Part shown: positions 5,430 through 7,098 of the stretch, piece by piece
How positions within the stretch are numbered: the stretch's first letter is position 1
Layout: each line of letters opens with the position of its first letter
Source: Nocardiopsis sp. NRRL B-16309
GTDB taxonomy: Bacteria; Actinomycetota; Actinomycetes; Streptosporangiales; Streptosporangiaceae
Direction of reading: 5' to 3'
NCBI RefSeq assembly: GCF_001279585.1
Contig: NZ_LGEC01000111.1
Location: 1 to 7,098 of the forward strand
DNA length: 7,098 bases
Position numbers and translations under genes: made by a program
The notes under the pieces: model-generated
The model's database searches: none
What the model was told of the DNA's origin: nothing
What the model saw: only the letters and a program-made list of their open reading frames with translations

Positions 5430-5840
5430 ATGTCAAAGGGTGCCGCACGGGTCGTCGTCGCCAAACCGGGCCTGGACGGGCACGACCGCGGGGTCAAGAT
5501 CGTGGCCCGTGTGCTGCGCGACGCGGGTGTGGAGGTCATCTACACCGGACTGCGGCAGACCCCGGAGATGATCGTCGCCGCCGCGCTGCAGGAGGACGCC
5601 GACGCGATCGGGCTGTCCGTGCTGTCCGGGGCGCACATGACCATGTTCGGCCGGGTCATGGAGCTGTTGAAGGAGAACGACGCCACCGACATCCGGGTGT
5701 TCGGCGGGGGGATCATCCCCGACGCCGACATCGAGGAGCTGGAGCGCATGGGAGTCGCGCGCGTCTTCACGCCCGGTGCGCCGACCTCGGAGATCGCCGA
5801 CTGGGTCCGAGAGAACATCCGCCCGGCCCACGCCGCCTGA
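5430..5840 (+). CDS. Coenzyme B12-binding mutase small subunit (IcmB/MCM C-terminal type)
   Basis: This 136-residue protein is a complete stand-alone cobalamin-binding domain. It carries the base-off/His-on signature D16-G-H18-D-R-G21 (H18 the lower cobalt ligand), S63-V-L65 and the glycine cluster FGGGI at 91-95. Length and sequence closely match IcmB, the small subunit of isobutyryl-CoA mutase, and the C-terminal domain of methylmalonyl-CoA mutase. It must pair with a separate large subunit carrying the TIM barrel, which is not in this window; that partner decides whether the substrate is isobutyryl-, methylmalonyl-, hydroxyisobutyryl- or ethylmalonyl-CoA. The start is well supported by GAGGGG at 5417-5422, seven bases upstream. 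A possible -10 is TACGCT (5333-5338), giving a leader of roughly 85 bases, too short for a full B12 riboswitch. sucC follows on the same strand after 433 bases. Confidence 0.9.
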   Translation: MSKGAARVVVAKPGLDGHDRGVKIVARVLRDAGVEVIYTGLRQTPEMIVAAALQEDADAIGLSVLSGAHMTMFGRVMELLKENDATDIRVFGGGIIPDADIEELERMGVARVFTPGAPTSEIADWVRENIRPAHAA

Positions 5841-5886
5841 CGCCGGTCCGGCGTCCGCACGGTTCACCGTCCCGCCGCCGGTGCGG
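5839..5886 (+). terminator. GC-rich hairpins at the end of the B12-subunit gene
   Basis: GACGCCGG and CCGGCGTC (5839-5855) form a near-continuous palindrome that begins in the TGA stop codon. A second structure follows: CCGCAC (about 5855-5860) can pair with GTGCGG (5881-5886), with ACGGT-TC-ACCGT nested at 5859-5870. There is no U-run, but tandem GC-rich hairpins without one are common terminators in actinomycetes. They would separate this gene from sucC. Confidence 0.42.
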
Positions 5887-5940
5887 TGAGGGCGATCGGG
5901 TGCCCGGTCGGCCCGTGATGTTCGTCGCACCCGCCGAGAA

Positions 5941-5953
5941 CCCCACAGTGGGG
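5941..5953. promoter_or_regulatory. 13-bp perfect palindrome in the sucC upstream region
   Basis: CCCCAC-A-GTGGGG has six-base perfect arms around a single A. It lies 101 bases behind the B12-subunit stop and about 320 bases before sucC. An operator is possible; in GC-rich DNA a palindrome of this length can also occur by chance. Confidence 0.28.
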
Positions 5954-5981
5954 CGAATCGGGCGTTTGCCCTGTTATGGAT

Positions 5982-5999
5982 CGTGTCTCTGGTCACACG
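5982..5999. promoter_or_regulatory. Candidate Crp/GlxR-family binding site
   Basis: CGTGTCTCTGGTCACACG contains GTG-N8-CAC with a full TCACA right half-site, and the six-base arms TCGTGT and ACACGA (5981-6000) are perfect. From memory the core agrees with the GTG-N6-G-N-CAC pattern reported for Streptomyces Crp. TCA-cycle genes are known targets of this regulator family in actinobacteria, so a site ahead of sucC is plausible. The left half-site is only partial. Confidence 0.33.
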
Positions 6000-6273
6000 A
6001 ATTCCCATCCCGGGGTGCCTGGGATGCCGCGTGAGCGGCTTTCGGGGCGGCATCGGCCGGGGCAACACGCCCCCGGTGTCCGGCGGCCGGATCGCGGGCG
6101 ACTAAGCTTTGCGCATGTCGCGGGTGGCAACGCCGCGGCGATCTCGATCTCTGTAGACGGCTCAGCCCAGCGGGCTGCGCGTTGTGTGACACCTACTCAG
6201 AACGTCACCGCCGATCCGGACGAGGCCACCCCGGTAGACATCCTGAGCCAGCGAGTTACAAGGACGGACCCTC

Positions 6274-7098
6274 GTGGACCTGTTCGAATACCAGGCGAAG
6301 CAACTCTTCGCAGAGTACGGGGTTCCCGTACCCCAGGGAAAGGTGGCGAGCACGGCCGCTGAGGCACGTGCCATCGCTGATGAGTTCGCCGCCGCCGGAA
6401 AGCCCCGAGTCGTCGTCAAGGCGCAGGTCAAGACGGGCGGTCGCGGTAAGGCCGGCGGTGTGAAGGTGGCCGACGGCCCCGAGGACGCTCAGGCCAAGGC
6501 CGAGCAGATCCTCGGCATGGACATCAAGGGCCACACGGTCCACCGTGTCCTGGTCGAGGAGGCCTCCGACATCGCGGAGGAGTACTACTTCTCCTTCCTG
6601 CTCGACCGCGCCAACCGCACCTTCCTGTCGATCTGCTCCGCCGAGGGCGGTGTCGAGATCGAGGAGGTCGCGGTCACCAACCCCGACGCGGTCGCCAAGG
6701 TCGCCGTCGACCCGCTGACCGGCGCCCCCAAGGACGTCGCCGCGGAGATCGTCAAGGCCGGCAAGCTGCCGCAGGCCGCCGCCGAGGGCGCGGCCGAGCT
6801 GATCACGAAGCTGTGGGACGCCTTCGTCGGCAAGGACGCCACGCTCGTCGAGGTCAACCCCCTCATCCTCACCAAGGACGGCCGCGTCGTCGCGCTCGAC
6901 GGCAAGGTCACGCTGGACGAGAACGCCGAGTTCCGCCAGGACCTGGAGAGCCTCACCTTCGCGGAGGAGGGCGACCCGCTGGAGGTTCAGGCCAAGGCCA
7001 AGGGTCTGAACTACGTGAAGCTCGACGGTGAGGTCGGGATCATCGGCAACGGCGCGGGCCTGGTCATGTCCACGCTGGACGTGGTCGCCTACGCGGGC
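6274..7098 (+). CDS. sucC: Succinyl-CoA synthetase beta subunit (3'-truncated by window)
   Basis: The first 275 of roughly 390 residues of the ADP-forming succinyl-CoA ligase beta subunit, which makes succinate and ATP (or GTP) from succinyl-CoA in the TCA cycle as a heterotetramer with SucD. The start VDLFEYQAKQLFAEYGVPVP is the classic N-terminus. The ATP-grasp domain shows K49 in VVVKAQVKTGGRGKAGGVK and the magnesium ligands E193-V-N195 and D209 in LVEVNPL and ALDGK. The CoA-ligase domain begins near 245 and breaks off just after GLVMSTLDVVAYAG. The start is GTG at 6274, with AAGGA at 6260-6264 nine bases upstream; no ATG fits the family start. sucD is expected just beyond the window. The 433-base upstream gap suggests its own promoter. 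Confidence 0.97.
   Translation, partial: MDLFEYQAKQLFAEYGVPVPQGKVASTAAEARAIADEFAAAGKPRVVVKAQVKTGGRGKAGGVKVADGPEDAQAKAEQILGMDIKGHTVHRVLVEEASDIAEEYYFSFLLDRANRTFLSICSAEGGVEIEEVAVTNPDAVAKVAVDPLTGAPKDVAAEIVKAGKLPQAAAEGAAELITKLWDAFVGKDATLVEVNPLILTKDGRVVALDGKVTLDENAEFRQDLESLTFAEEGDPLEVQAKAKGLNYVKLDGEVGIIGNGAGLVMSTLDVVAYAG

Larger units (their letters stand above)
5841..6273. other. 433-base non-coding gap upstream of sucC
   Basis: I see no convincing gene here. Contents in order: the hairpins behind the B12-subunit gene; the palindrome at 5941-5953; a GTG-N8-CAC site at 5982-5999; hairpins CATCCC/GGGATG (6006-6026), CCGGGGC/GCCCCCGG with one bulge (6057-6076) and CAGCCC-AGC-GGGCTG (6163-6177); a lone -10-like TAAGCT at 6103-6108 with no good -35; and two imperfect copies of a 20-base GTAGAC...AGCG stretch at 6153-6172 and 6234-6253. 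Part of it is probably the sucC promoter and a structured 5' leader. Confidence 0.55.

Noticed and set aside
6183..6200. Second Crp-like site near GTGTGACAC
   Set aside because: The right half-site (CTCAG) is out of register with TCACA; only a short GTGT-G-ACAC palindrome remains.
5976..6362. Plus-strand open frame overlapping the sucC start
   Set aside because: Overlaps the certain sucC coding region in another frame, has no SD and an implausible composition.

Overview
The window is GC-rich DNA with strongly G/C-biased third codon positions. Its gene set fits a filamentous actinomycete: an AdaA-AlkA fusion, an isobutyryl/methylmalonyl-CoA-mutase-type B12 subunit and a GTG-started sucC. Nocardiopsaceae or a related Streptosporangiales/Streptomyces group is plausible, but the order is an inference. 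I see no rRNA, tRNA, insertion sequence or CRISPR array.

Layout. Six genes lie on the minus strand between 68 and 5283. Reading in their direction of transcription they are: a small conserved hypothetical (5283-4942); an AdaA-AlkA fusion for alkylation sensing and repair (4830-3256); an Ogt-type methyltransferase directly behind it (3193-2603); a MerR-family regulator (2458 or 2509 to 2084); a zinc-independent quinone-oxidoreductase-like enzyme (2048-1032); and an Rpn/YhgA-like nuclease-family gene (967-68). A divergent promoter region at 5284-5429 turns to the plus strand. There a stand-alone coenzyme-B12-binding mutase subunit (5430-5840) is followed by a 433-base non-coding gap and then sucC (6274 to the window edge, truncated).

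How the genes work together. AdaA-AlkA and Ogt form a compact adaptive-response pair: a methyl-phosphotriester sensor/activator fused to a base-excision glycosylase, plus direct reversal of O6-alkylguanine. The MerR gene and the oxidoreductase form a second pair. A promoter with the long spacer typical of MerR-controlled genes starts inside the MerR stop codon and runs into the oxidoreductase start. The B12 subunit and sucC meet at succinyl-CoA metabolism if the partner mutase is a methylmalonyl-CoA mutase, but the large subunit is not in the window.

Most worth a second look: (1) the Rpn-like gene has an internal ATG with a near-consensus Shine-Dalgarno and a TACAAT hexamer upstream, matching the gene-within-gene toxin/antitoxin layout described for enterobacterial rpn genes; (2) three minus-strand genes have a TANNNT hexamer exactly six bases before their ATG and no Shine-Dalgarno, which predicts leaderless mRNAs; (3) perfect palindromes lie in front of ada-alkA, at the MerR start and upstream of sucC.
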